64,000 nt of DNA from Isoetes taiwanensis. Taxonomy: Eukaryota; Streptophyta; Lycopodiopsida; Isoetales; Isoetaceae. Under the pieces are notes generated by a model. The model was not told where the DNA came from and made no database searches. It was given only the letters and a program-made list of their open reading frames with translations. How positions within the stretch are numbered: the first letter of the stretch is position 1; each line of letters begins with the position of its first letter. Positions 31,491-42,247 of the stretch are shown here, in pieces. The DNA is taken from positions 18,867,382 to 18,931,381 of the forward strand of contig JAJEKV010000001.1 of assembly GCA_021234155.1 (NCBI GenBank), in the 5' to 3' direction. Position numbers and translations under genes: made by a program.

Positions 31491-31805
31491 TCAAGAATCG
31501 GCTCCAGACCATTGAGCCATAACATCCGGATATTGAGTCATGAAACGACGACTCTCCCACGTCGCCTCTGAGACAGGTCTACGTTTCCATTTCACCAGAA
31601 ATTCCATCTGGTCTCTTTGGTGGATCCGCACTATCCGAGAATTCAATATTCTTTCAGGGGTGAGGATTCTATCCAACTCCACCATGTGTTCCTGAGAAGG
31701 CACAACATTCGCAACTTTCCCCAGAGCTGGTCGCAACTGGCTCACATAGAAAACTGGATGAAATGTCCACATTCGATGGAAGTTGCAACTTGAAGGCAAC
31801 ATCAC
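31491..31805 (-). CDS. Chromodomain end of gypsy integrase (second gypsy element)
   Basis: The frame reads FHPVFYVSQLRPALG, the SH3-like end of integrase, then MVELDRILTPERILNSRIVR and QMEFLVKWKRRPVSEATWES with MTQYPDVM. The VKW-x(6-8)-ATWE pattern is the chromodomain signature. Stop at 31491. It is in another frame from the core integrase at 31940, with the overlapping frame 31669-32022 in between. Confidence 0.8.
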   Translation of the reverse strand: MMLPSSCNFHRMWTFHPVFYVSQLRPALGKVANVVPSQEHMVELDRILTPERILNSRIVRIHQRDQMEFLVKWKRRPVSEATWESRRFMTQYPDVMAQWSGADS

Positions 31806-32866
31806 TATATTTCTTTAAAATCTTGTAAGGACCACTGTATCTTGGGGAGAGCTTTGGTTTCTTTCCTGCAAGCAATGGCAATATTGCTTTTCTTTTCAGA
31901 TTTGCAGGGAAGACCACATGAAGGTACACCATCTGACCCTCATGCAGCTCGATCGGGGCTCTCGACAAATTGGCACGTGCCCTTGCCTGATCCTGGCCCT
32001 GTCTGATTTGCAATTGACACAACCCAAGTCACATCCATGCCTTCAAGCATACTTATAGCAGCATCAGTTTTCAGCCCTTCAAAACCAAGTGATACAGGTC
32101 CTCTGGGATTTCTCCCAAACATAGCCACAAACGGGCTAGTCTTGATGCTCTGTTGGAACCCATTATTGTAAGCAAACTCTACAATTGGCAAATAGTCCTC
32201 CCATCTGGATTGCTGAGTGGCCACATAAGATCTCAGCATATCCTCCAGAATCTGATTCACTCTTTCAGTTTGCCCATCCGTTTCCGGATGATCTCCACTA
32301 GAGAACTGAAGAGTGCATTTTAATGCAAAGAACAATTCACGCCGAAAATTCCCAGTGAATTTCACATCTCGATCGCTTACAATAGCCTTGGGTAATCCAA
32401 AAATAGGAAATACATGCTGCATATAAGCCTTGGCCACCGCCAAGCCACCAGCATTCTTTGTCAGAGGTATAAAGCGTGCATACTTCGTCAACCTATCAAC
32501 AATGATAAGTATCTGGGTATAGTGATGCACAGTACGAGGCAACTTCACAATGAAATCCATAGAGATTTCACTCCATCGTTCCTCTGGCACAGGCAGAGGT
32601 TGCAATAGCCCTGGAGTCTTGCCTCGACTCGCTTTAACCTGCTGACAAGTCTCACAGACTTTCACATATTCCTGCACATCCTCTTTCAAGCTAGGCCAAT
32701 AAAACATTCTTTTGAGCGATTCATATGTTTTCCATTCACCCCCATGCCCATAGGGTGCATCATGAAATTCGCTCAATACCTGCTTTCTCAAAGTGTCCAC
32801 AGCAGGAACATAAATACGTCCCTTATGATACCAGAGTCCATTCTGGATATCCCAAGCATATTTCAT
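31806..32866 (-). CDS. Integrase of the second gypsy element
   Basis: The frame 31940-32866 holds the zinc-binding part (FHDAPYGHGGEWKTYESLKR, FYWPSLKEDVQEYVKVCETC). The catalytic core has Asp residues in EISMDFIVKLPRT and AIVSDRDVKFTGNF and the Glu in QTERVNQILEDMLR. The triad is present. After a frame change near 31960 the linker (GQMVYLHVVF, KPKLSPRYSGPYKILKKYSD) follows. It joins element DNA into the genome. One or two frameshifts make this copy inactive. Confidence 0.85.
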
Positions 32867-32907
32867 ATTGAACCATCACATTTACTTCCCGAACCCTAGA
32901 AAGAGCA

Positions 32908-33174
32908 TCAGCAACAGGATTCTTTTTCCTGGGAAGGATGTTCAACATGAAAATGAAGTTGAGAAAGAATGTCCAACCATCTTGCTTGCCTTGGACTTAC
33001 CTCGGCCTGGCTTTGCAGGAATTTTAAGGGCTTATGATCAGTATAGACCACAAATTCACATTTGTTGCGGAGATAATGTTTCCATTTGAGCGCATGAACC
33101 ATGGCCAGTAACTCCTGCTCATAGGTGGAATAGTTCTTTTCAGCAGCATTGAGTTGGCGACTTTCATACGCCAC
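32908..33174 (-). CDS. RNase H of the second gypsy element
   Basis: Reads MAYESRQLNAAEKNYSTYEQ, ELLAMVHALKWKHYLRN, VYTDHKPLKFL and WLDILSQLHFHVEH, the full set of gypsy RNase H landmarks including the acidic E and D positions. It is separated from RT by a stop at about 33180. Confidence 0.85.
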   Translation of the reverse strand: MAYESRQLNAAEKNYSTYEQELLAMVHALKWKHYLRNKCEFVVYTDHKPLKFLQSQAEVSPRQARWLDILSQLHFHVEHPSQEKESCC

Positions 33175-33186
33175 TACTCTACCATC

Positions 33187-33885
33187 CTACATGAGAACAA
33201 CACCAATGGCATAACCACAAGCATCTGTGTAAACCTCATAAGGCTTACTTATGTGTGGATTCAACAGAATAGGCGCCGAGGTTAGCAACCTCTTCAGCAT
33301 ATCCATTGCATGCTGCTGCTTCGCCGTCCATTGCCACTGGACATTAGTTTTCAACAACATGGTCAAAGCAGCTGCAATCTTGGCAAACTTCCAGACAAAT
33401 CTGCGATAATAACTGGCCAATCCCAAGAAACTACGTAACTCCGATACATTCCTTGGCACAGGCCAAGACTGAATTGCTTCCGTCTTCTTGGGATCCACAG
33501 CTACACCTTCAGGAGATACAATGTGGCCCAAATATTCCACCTGTGCTTTCAAAAATTCGCACTTTGACATTTTTGCATATAACTTATGTTGTCTGAGCAG
33601 AGTTAACACAGAACGCAAATGATTCAAATGCTCATCCAAGGTTTTGCTATAAACCAGGATATCATCTAAAAATACTTCAAGAAAAGTATCAAGACATCCT
33701 GCAAAAACCTCATTCATCATTTTGGAAAAAGTAGCAGGAGCATTTATTAGTCCAAAAGGCATCACCAAAAATTCAAAATGACCAAAGGTGGTCCTGAAGG
33801 CAGTCTTATGTACATCTGACTCCTTCACCCTTATTTGGTGATAACCACTGCGCAAATCCAACTTAATGGCATTTACCTTCGTTTC
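33187..33885 (-). CDS. Reverse transcriptase (5'-truncated) of the second gypsy element
   Basis: Continuous from LDLRSGYHQIRVKESDVHKT through FGHFEFLVMPFGLINAPATF, the catalytic EVFLDDILVYSKTLDEH, and the thumb (KIAAALTMLLKTNVQWQW) to RNase H start VYTDACGYAIGVVLM. The catalytic DD is intact. The N-terminal fingers, protease and gag are missing. Homology stops near 33885, where plus sequence shows the small inverted repeat TTACCTT/AAGGTAA, so the element is truncated there. Confidence 0.9.
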   Translation of the reverse strand, partial: ETKVNAIKLDLRSGYHQIRVKESDVHKTAFRTTFGHFEFLVMPFGLINAPATFSKMMNEVFAGCLDTFLEVFLDDILVYSKTLDEHLNHLRSVLTLLRQHKLYAKMSKCEFLKAQVEYLGHIVSPEGVAVDPKKTEAIQSWPVPRNVSELRSFLGLASYYRRFVWKFAKIAAALTMLLKTNVQWQWTAKQQHAMDMLKRLLTSAPILLNPHISKPYEVYTDACGYAIGVVLM

Positions 33886-34255
33886 ATTGAATAGAAGGTA
33901 AATGAGGTTCTAGAACTACGGAGGTAGTTAGTTAGTTAGTTTGTCTTTTTCCTTGTGCTTTGCTATTTAGCATTTTTCACGCTTTCATGCTCTTTATCAG
34001 CTCCTCATTTAGCATCTCCTTTCTAGTGTTCGGTCCCATTTCCTTACTTCTATCTATTGTTTCCACGCCCTATTCATTTTGTCACTCCGGCAAAATTTCA
34101 AGGCATTATTGCTTGCCCAGTTTACTGACGAGTTTATTTGCCTTTTGTTATACTTAGGGTCTTCACGGTAGAAGCAAGGCGGTGATGGCTTCCCTTGTTA
34201 CTTCATTGGACCTTTGATGCCTCCGAACTTTTGTGCGGAAGGCTAAGAAAAGCTC
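33886..34255. other. Unassigned stretch between gypsy truncation and copia LTR
   Basis: T-rich on plus, no coding signal. It may be older flanking sequence or an extension of the copia LTR if the LTR start at 34256 is wrong. Confidence 0.35.
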
Positions 34256-35837
34256 TGTGAATAGGGGCTGAATTGAGAGATGAGGATTACCAGACGATCC
34301 AGGCAGGATCTTCAACGCGATATGGAATTTCTCTTACCTGTATTTTCTTTTCTTTGTCTTGTATATCTCTGTGGAGATTAAAGCCATGCATCACAATCAT
34401 AAGAAACGAAACTGCAATTCGAGTGTGGATGTAGAAAGAAGTGGGCTGGTAACCCTCAAGATCTGCTTCAACTTCCCATCAAAAAAATTCATGGCTGCGA
34501 AGATCCAACGACAAGACTGTCTTCTGGTTTGTATTTAGCCCTATTTTCTTTTTTCTTTTCTTTGTTTTCAATCTCTTTGCTCTGTCTGTGTCTATGCGAG
34601 CTATGAATTATTGCACATTGATGGCCGTAGGAAATGATCCTATGTTGAGAAGCACTTGGTTTTAGTATGAGCTGTTATTCTAATTTGATTTGGGTACCTT
34701 GGTCCTAGTTGGGTGTTGCAATTTCCATAATAGCTATATAAATCGATAGCCTTCATGATTAAACCGTGAGCTTCTGGCTTTTCATAATAGCAAAATCATA
34801 TTTCTATAATTGGTTTTTATCCTTCTGATAACCGTTATCCGATATAAACTGTTTAATTGCACTACTTCTGCTTGTAGCTACAGTCTTCTTTCGGGAGCCA
34901 ATCCTTCAGTCGAATAACTGTTTATGTAACTTAGTCTATCTCCTTCAGCAATCAGCCACCAATTCTCCCGATCACCTGCCAAATCGGCACCTATAGGAGC
35001 GTCTGGCTCCCTCTCTGATTCAGATTCTGCGGTTGCCCAAAAAGGCTCTGTTCTTTCAGCTGTTCTTTCTCCCTAAAATATATCCTATGTTAATCACCAC
35101 CGCCTTCTCCTTGTTTGCCTCATAAAATATATTTGGGTCACGCAATTCATATTGTAAGGCTAAAAGTTAAAACTAACATATCCCATTTCACAACTTCTAA
35201 TTTAACCTTGAACCAGCAAGTACTTGGCTTTGCCGCTACTTTAGCTTGTCCGTTTTGTTGGAATTTGTTATTGCATAATCCTCTTGGAAGATTGCTCAGA
35301 GGAGAAAACCTAATTTCCACAATACACAACTCAGAATTCACAGGTTGAATAATGGGGTTGCACCATTGATCATTATAGTTCATATAAACCTAAAGTTAAC
35401 TGGTTATAAGTTGATAAGGTTCAATGATTGTGGGTTGATTTAAAGATTCGGGGCAAAGGTCAGCATAACTATTCATGTAATGGTGAGGTGGAAACGAATT
35501 TGGAGGCAAACTAAATAAAAAAAGAAACATTGCTACAAGGCCGGGCTAAACCGTTGAAGATCACAATTAAATTATGAGCAGATGTTGATAGCCGTATGCA
35601 CTGTAGAGGGAACCCTTCAAACAAAGATGTGAGCTTGGTCTTCGATCTGTATAATTGGAATAACATTGGTCACTATTGTATTGCTACAGTGACAAAGGTT
35701 AAATGTGATTATTTTCATGTATTACATTCACATTGCCTTATGGTTTAGAGAATTATCAATGTATCAATTGCTCATTGCGTAGTTCATTGCATAACTCTAC
35801 AATTGATTTTGTGTAACAATTTGCTCTAATATTCACA
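34256..35837 (+). repeat. 5' LTR of the copia element (boundaries inferred)
   Basis: It ends ..AATATTCACA at 35837, two bases before the PBS. A start TGTGAATAGGGG at 34256 gives complementary ends TGTGAAT/ATTCACA. No second LTR is available for comparison, so the left boundary is inferred from the terminal inverted repeat only. Confidence 0.5.
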
Positions 35838-35839
35838 TC

Positions 35840-35851
35840 TGGTATCAGAGC
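35840..35851 (+). other. Primer-binding site of the copia element
   Basis: TGGTATCAGAGC is exactly the complement of the 3' end of initiator tRNA-Met, the usual primer of plant copia elements, two bases after the LTR end. Confidence 0.9.
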
Positions 35852-35884
35852 AGGCTAAGTGGAAGTTGTGAAGTTTTGTGCAGA

Positions 35885-36463
35885 ATGTCGAGTAGGTTTG
35901 GAGCAAGCCTCTTAAATGCTGTAGATGTGTATAAAAGGGGTCCTAGTTTCCAAGTCTGGAAGGACTCAATTATACACATTCTAGAAGTGGAGGAGCTATG
36001 GGATCTGGTCAATCCCTTAGGAGAAACTTTATCCAGTAATGGCATAAGGTCCAATGCTAGTGTTGTTGCAAGATCTGGAGGAGGAACAAGTGCTAATGAA
36101 TCTGAAAGTTCAGGAGAAGTGAACTCTGCAGAATCTGCTGAAGGTATCAAAGGGTCAAAAACAGAATATGCAAGGCTGAAGGAGGCACAAGGAATCATCT
36201 CTTCCAAGGTAAGTCCTACTATAAGATTGAAATTGAGAAATAAGACTCCAAGAGAGATGTGGATGTATTTGATTAAGCATTTTGAGGAGAAGACATCCTC
36301 TCAAATAGAACTGCTTGACAAAGAACTAAGAAACTTAAAGTTACATGATGAGGATGATTTGTCTGACTTCTTTAACAAATTTGACAATATTGTGGCTGAT
36401 TTGGCGCTGCTGGAGTTGACTTATCTGAAAGATTTCAAGTGCTTACCATTGCTAGAGCAGTAA
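35885..36463 (+). CDS. Gag N-terminal part of the copia element
   Basis: Starts MSSRFGASLLNAVDVYKRGP, with SFQVWKDSIIHILEVEELWD (the UBN2/DUF4219-like gag start) and ARLKEAQGIISSKVSPTIRL, MWMYLIKHFEEKTSSQIELL and DLSDFFNKFDNIVADL. I place the start at 35885, the ATG after the PBS, in frame with an ATG at 35876. The frame closes at 36463 while the next frame (36439) continues the protein, so one frameshift is present. Confidence 0.8.
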   Translation: MSSRFGASLLNAVDVYKRGPSFQVWKDSIIHILEVEELWDLVNPLGETLSSNGIRSNASVVARSGGGTSANESESSGEVNSAESAEGIKGSKTEYARLKEAQGIISSKVSPTIRLKLRNKTPREMWMYLIKHFEEKTSSQIELLDKELRNLKLHDEDDLSDFFNKFDNIVADLALLELTYLKDFKCLPLLEQ

Positions 36464-38368
36464 TAGAAAATGAGCAATTGGGGCTCTTTATAAGGAATGT
36501 GGCCAAAAATAGAGATGAGGCAGAGAGCATCTTGAGGACTGAGGTTGAACAAAAAAAGGTTGCCAGAGACAATGATGATGAAGGAGCAGAAATCCTGTAT
36601 GCTGGAAAAAAGGGGAAAGGATCAGCAAGGAAAATAATTTGCTATAATTGCAATGAGGAAGGGCATATAAAGAATAATTGCCCCAAATTGAAAAGGGAAT
36701 TTATATATTATAATTGTGGAGGAAGGGGTCATCTGGCTGCTAAATTCCCAACTCCAAGAGACTATAAAGGGAAAAGCAATGCTGGTAGAAAAATAGATAC
36801 AAGGGGAAAAGGAGGAAGAAAACCTGCAGGAACTTTCATTGCAAAAGAACATGAACAAGAAGAAAAAGAGTGCACCGAAGATGAGGAAGAGGTAAGTGGT
36901 GAATTTGCCATACTTGATGGAAAGATTGCTAACAAAAACTCTCATTCTCTTGTAGTTGATAGTGGAGCTGAAAGATCAGTAGTACAAACTACTGATCTGC
37001 TCAAGAAAATTTCCAAGAATCATACAAGGAGTGTTCAAGTAGGGAATGGAGCATTGCAAACTATTGAAGCAAGAGGACTGCTGCAGCTATCAGACTTAGA
37101 AGGAAATATAGTTGACATTGAAAATGTTTTATGTGTGCCTAGCATTATTAAGAACTTGATTTCTGTTAGTCAATTAGTGGATCTTGGCTATAGAGTCAAC
37201 TTCGACTCTCAAGGATGTAATATCTTTATGGGAAATGAAAAAAAGTTTGTTGCAAAGCGTGTTGGCAATCTCTTCCAGTTGGATAATTCAGTGTACAATG
37301 AAATTAATGCTGTGAGTGCTTCAGATTTTAAACTATGGCACAGCAGGTTAGCACATACTCATTTTAACAATGTCAAGAGCTTAGCACAAAAGGGTTTGAT
37401 TGAATGCAATAGTTCAGATTCAGGAAAACTAGTTTGTGAAGGATGTGCTCTGGGAAAACTCAACAGGTTGCCTTTTAAGAGAAGCAAGAAACGAGCTGGA
37501 GAAATATTGGAGCTTGTACACACTGACTTGTGTGGGCCATTGAATGTGAGAGGAAAATCAAACAAAAGGTATTTTATTTCTTTCATATATGATCATTCAA
37601 GGAAATGTAAATGCTACTGTTTAGAAAGAAAATCACAAGCACTGAATGCCTTCAAGCATCATGTGACTGAAATGGAAAGGCAAACTGGAAAAAAAGTGGA
37701 GTGCATTCGATCAGATAGGGGAGGAGAATACTTGTCCTCAAAATTCAGACTTTTTTGCATTACTAATGGGATAAAAAGGCAATTGACTTATAGGTACAGT
37801 CCTCAGCAAAATGGTGTTGCAGAAAGAAGAAATAGGACACTGATGGATGCTGTCAGATCAATGATTAAGGCCAGTGGACTACCTAACTATTTGTGGAAAG
37901 AAGCATTGAAGACTGCTGTAACTATACAAAATAGGCTGCCATCTTCGAGCATACAAGGTAACATCCCTGAACTTGTTTGGTCAAATAATAAATCTAGTCT
38001 AGATTATGATGTGTTTAGGGTGTATGGGTGCCTGGCATATACTCATATTCCCTCAGAGCTAAGGAAAAAACTAGACAACAAAGCTGAAATAGGCTTCTTG
38101 GTTGGATATGATGAAGAAAGTAAAGGATTTAGAATTTTTGTTCCGAGTTCAAAATCAGTAATAGTCAGCAGAGATGTTTTGTTTGATGAAACTCTTGTAT
38201 ATAAAGATAGACAACATAAAAAAGTAGCTGAACAAAACAGGGACAAAGTTGTAGACTCTTGTGAAAGACCAATGGATGCTATTCTAGAGTCTGATAATGA
38301 TGCAGCAGACCATGTAGAAAACATATCAGCAATTGAAAAGGGCCAACAAGAGAACAACATTGAAGAAA
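36439..38368 (+). CDS. Copia Gag-Pol: zinc knuckles, protease, integrase
   Basis: From 36439: gag end, CCHC knuckle CYNCNEEGHIKNNCPKL, and a second knuckle missing its first Cys (YYNCGGRGHLAAKFP). Protease is at SLVVDSGAERSVV (D-S-G). Integrase carries the HHCC domain (LWHSRLAHTHFNN ... CEGCALGK) and catalytic D, D, E in LVHTDLCGPLN, IRSDRGGEYLS and QQNGVAERRNRT, followed by GYDEESKGFRIF. About 640 residues are open without a stop. At 38369 a Helitron end cuts in and adds a few foreign residues before a stop at 38400. Confidence 0.9.
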
Positions 38369-40592
38369 CTAGTAATGGTGCCCAGCGTTGTTGGGCATAA
38401 GTTGAAAACCTATATGGAAGAAAACATGTTCAGCTCAACTCCTTTTCATAAATCTTAGATAATAGAATTTAAGCTCAAGAGATTTTTGTGCACTCGAGTA
38501 TCGTTTCCCTTTCTCTTTACCTTTTGCTCTATCCCGCATTTCCATTTTTTCTTTTTCTTTTTTTCCCATTTTCCTACACACTTTTCTTTTTCTTTTTCCC
38601 TACACATTTTCTATTTTTTTCCTTTTTCCTTTTCCCCTTTTCTTTTTATCCCGCTTTTCCCTTCCCTTCCCTTTCCCTTTCCACTTCCTGTTTTCCTTTT
38701 TCCCTTTCCCCTTTTTCTGACAGATTTTTTTTCCTTGCCTTTCATCCTTTCCTAGCCCTTCCTCTTTTTCCTGTACCCTTTTTCCCTTTCCTTCCCCCCT
38801 TCCTTTTCCTTTTCTATTTCCCTTCCCACCTTTTTTCATGTCCATTTTCTTCTTTTCTGCACCCTCCCCTTTTTTCTCGTGCCCCTTCTCCCTACCATTT
38901 CTTTTTTATTTTCCATTGTCCCGTGCTCTTTTTTCCTTCACTTTTTCCTTTTTTTCTCACCCTTCCTCTCTTCCTCTTTTCATGCCCTTCTCCTCCTCTC
39001 TTTTTTCATTTCCCTCTTCCCCATTCCTCGTGCCCTTTTTCCCCCTTTTTCATGTGCCCCTTTTCTTCTTTTTCACACCTTCTTCCCGTTTTCCTCATGC
39101 CCTTTCTCCCTCTATTTTCTTTTTTTTTTTCCCTTGTCCCATGCTTTTTTTCCCTTCACTTTTTCATTTTTCTCACCCTTTCTCTCTTCCTTTTTTCATG
39201 CCATTTCCCCCTCTCTTTTCTCATTTCCCTCTTTCGTATTCCTCGTGCCCATTTTTCCTTCATTTTTTTCCTTTCCACCTCCTTTTTTTTCTTTTTCTTT
39301 TTTCCCTTCCCTTTTCATCCTTTCCTCTCTTCCGGTGTCCTTTTTCATTTTCTTCCCCCTTTTCCCTTTCCTTTTCCCTTTTCCAATGCGGCGTTCCCTT
39401 TTCCCCGACTTTTTTCGCCTTTCTCCATCCTCTTTCTCTTTTCCCTGCGCCCGTCCCTCCTCCTTTTTTTTTTTGCTTTCGTTTTTTCCCTTCCGTTTTC
39501 CCATATTATCATCTTTTCCCTTTTCCCCGTGCCCTTTTTCCCTTCCCCTTCCCATTTTCCATTTCCCTCTCCCCTTTTCCTCGTGCTCATTTTCCCTTCC
39601 CGTTTCCCCTTTCTGCATTCCTTTTTTTCCCTCCTCTTTCTCTTTTTGAATGCCCTTCTTCCCTTCACTTCTCTACATCATTGTCCTCTTCCCCTTTTTC
39701 GTTTCAATTTTCCTCCTTTCCATACCCTTTCCTCTTCCCCTTTCCCATTGCCTTTTTTTCCTTCCCTTTCCTCCCTCCTCCCTTTCTTTTTCTCCTTTCC
39801 CATGCCACTTATCCCTTCCTCGCCACTTCATTCCTTCCCTTTTTCCCTCTTCCCCTTTTCCTCATGTCTCTTTGCCTTCTCCTTTTCATCTTTCCACCTC
39901 CCTTTTTCTTTTTCCTTTCCCTAACCTCCCCCCTTTTCCCGTGCCCTTTTTCTCTTTTCTCCCCTCCTTTCTTTTCCTTTTCTCTTTCCCTTTTCCATTA
40001 CGTCGTTCCCTTTTCCCCACCTTTTTCATGCACTCCTTTTCCTCCTTTCTCTATCCTCTTCTTCTTTTCCCTTTGAGCATTCTCCCTCCCTTTTTTTTCT
40101 TTTTACTTTTTCCATGCTCCTTTTTCCCCTTTTCTCAACCTTTCCCTTTTGCCATTTTTCCCGTGCCCTTTTCCCATCCTCCTCTCCCCTTTTCCAAATG
40201 CCCATTTTCCCTTCCCTTTTTCCCTTTCCGCATTTCTTTTTTACTTCCCCTTTTGCTTTTCCAATACCCCTTTCCTTTCCCCACTCTTTCCTCATTGCCC
40301 TTTCTCGCTTCCCATTCCTCTCTCCCCTCTTTGTTTTCTCTTTCTTTTTCCCTTTTCCCATGCCACTTTTTCCTTTCCTCACCATTTCCTTCTTTCCCCT
40401 TTTCCCATGCCCTTTTCCCCTCTTCCCCTTTTCCCTCGTGCCTTTTTCCCTTCACTTTTCCTTTTTCATTCTCCCTTTTCCTTAATCTTCGATATTGCAA
40501 TAAAATCATCACCGTCCGATTAAGCCAATCAAATCTACACCATTAGATTTAGGGCTTGATGGAAAACGGACACACGCTAAAACATTATAATA
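38369..40592 (-). mobile_element. Helitron C (minus strand, polypurine cargo)
   Basis: The 3' end is on the left. On the minus strand GCCCAACAACGCTGGGC is followed by ACCATTACTAG and the host T. On the right, TATTATAATGTTTTAGCGTG and the conserved CCCTAAATCTAATGGTG block mark the 5' end, which lacks its first bases and abuts the 3' end of Helitron D. The interior is an array that is purine on the Helitron's own strand. No protein gene is present. Confidence 0.75.
38500..40490 (-). repeat. Polypurine array in Helitron C (pyrimidine on the plus strand)
   Basis: About 2 kb of C/T on the plus strand, built of units such as CCTTTTTCCCTTTTCC with recurring TCGTGCCCTTTTTCCC, the reverse complement of the GGGCACGA-type units seen in Helitron A. 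The long F/S/P-rich open frames here are artefacts of composition. Confidence 0.95.
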
Positions 40593-41589
40593 CTAGTTAT
40601 GGTGCCCATCGTTGATGGGCTGGGTTGTTAGATGTATAGGGTTAGCTATCTAATCATTCACCTTTATAAACAAACAATCAAGTCCACGGGTGTTATAGGG
40701 GGTTGGTTTTTGGATATATTATTATAGGTTTTGCTTGGTATGATGTTCAACCACATTAGTTACAGTTAGTTATGGTTGCTGGGAATAAGTTCAGAACTTG
40801 TAAATTGTGTTATCTCTCTTTCTTTCTTTTTTTTCTTTTTTAAAATGGATTTAGTAAACATTGTTTGGGTTTGCTTTTTGCATGTTGCTAAATCTTCTTA
40901 TATTATAATGTTTTAGTGCAAGTAATGGACCACGCCCTAAATTAGACGGCCGAGATTTTATGATCCAATCTTAGGGCTAAAAAATGGCATAAAAAAAAAA
41001 AGGCTAAAAATTGACGTCCAAAAAAAAAAAGGGCACGTCAACCCTAAGGATAGCCGATTTCAAGAAGAAGAAGGCAGATTTAGGTGCTTGATCGAGGATC
41101 GAAGGAGCGAGAAGTGGAGGAGGCAGCAGCTGCCAGACCTGCCTGCTTTACCATAATCTTCTAAAACATGAATGCTTTGGCGGCCTAGCTCCATTTTTTC
41201 TCAAGACTTATGGTGACCAAGCTTCCGCCAATAGATCCTTGGAGCAGATTCGGCGATGCTTCATGTGATGCTCCATCTGTATGTGGAGCCTCTTCTCGCC
41301 ACACCTTTGGCCGGATGGCAGAGCAGGTAATGTCCCAACATGTGAGCAGAGCCGAAGTTCTAAGTCGGCAGCTTTGTTATACAGGAGGGATCTGCTGCTT
41401 TAAATGGTACTTTCTTTGCATATGAAGCCGTTGTTTTGGGGCTCCTCTGTTTTTTAGGTCTTTTGTTCGTTCATTGTTCTTTTGATTCAGTCCATTTCTT
41501 TTGAATCGTCAGGTCAGGAGCAGATCTTCTCGGCTACTGATAGTTGATGTTTTGATTCTAGCTCTGATGATGCATCTGCTGCGAAGAGC

Positions 41590-41881
41590 CTGAATTCTGG
41601 CGTAAAATGCAGCAACAAAAAATCCAGATTCATTGGTGTTAGACAGAGAAGATCTGGCAAATGGGTTGCATGGATTAGAGACCGGTTTCAGAAAACCAGA
41701 GATTGGTTGGGATCTTCCAAGACTGCAGAAGAAGTTGCCCATGCTTATGATGCAGAAGTTAAGCGGATTAGAGGTAAAAAAAGCCAAGCTTAATTTTGCT
41801 GAAGAGGCCCCTCTTGATCATACACAAGTTACAGAGTTAATAATGATCTCAAATATGATGAGAAGCATGATTTTACTTTGA
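41590..41881 (+). pseudogene. AP2/ERF DNA-binding domain fragment in Helitron E
   Basis: From 41620 the frame reads KSRFIGVRQRRSGKWVAWIR, then DWLGSSKTAEEVAHAYDAEV and KRIRG. After a +1 shift in the A-run near 41775-41785 it reads KKAKLNFAEEAPLD. This is a complete AP2 domain: the GV-RQR-sGkWVA strand region, W-L-G, the TAEE-x-A-x-AYD helix and KLNF end. It binds GCC-box-like DNA in plant transcription factors. The position after WIRD (usually D-P) is extended. The rest of the protein is not recognised. Capture by the surrounding Helitron is the simplest reading. Confidence 0.75.
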
Positions 41882-42020
41882 ATCAAATAGGGGATGATTA
41901 TACTGATCTTAGACACAAAAAACGTTGCAACGATGGTTTCACTCAAGATTCAACAAGATTCAAGGTGTCAAGACCGTATTTATGAGCAGACTAAGCAATT
42001 TCCTAACATCAAGTTTGTCC

Positions 42021-42247
42021 TAGAGTAGGAGGCAAGACGTGATGCTTTAAACTGCGCAAAGCGCCATGTACATGCTTTTTCAATTCGATTCAACAGCTTC
42101 AAGGTTGCCAGTCATAGCTTGCTCAGGATATTTTCTTGGGAAGCAATTGGGCCTTCATCAGATCCCAATATCTCTTTAAGTATAACAAGATTAGTACTGG
42201 CATTCCAGTTTGCTGCGTGAATGCTTGATGTAAGAAATTGCATAGTG
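42021..42247 (+). repeat. Direct repeat in Helitron E, left copy
   Basis: Starts TAGAGTAGGAGGCAAGACGT and ends GTAAGAAATTGCATAGTG. The same block, also 227 bp, is at 44054-44280 with scattered changes. Function unknown. The copies lie 2 kb apart, so part of the captured gene region was duplicated. Confidence 0.8.

Noticed and set aside
38486-40546. Long Phe/Pro/Ser-rich open frames on plus
   Set aside because: Same artefact in the pyrimidine-rich array of Helitron C.
40493-40600. Independent tRNA or small RNA gene near the Helitron C/D junction
   Set aside because: No cloverleaf or box motifs. The hairpin belongs to the Helitron D 3' end.
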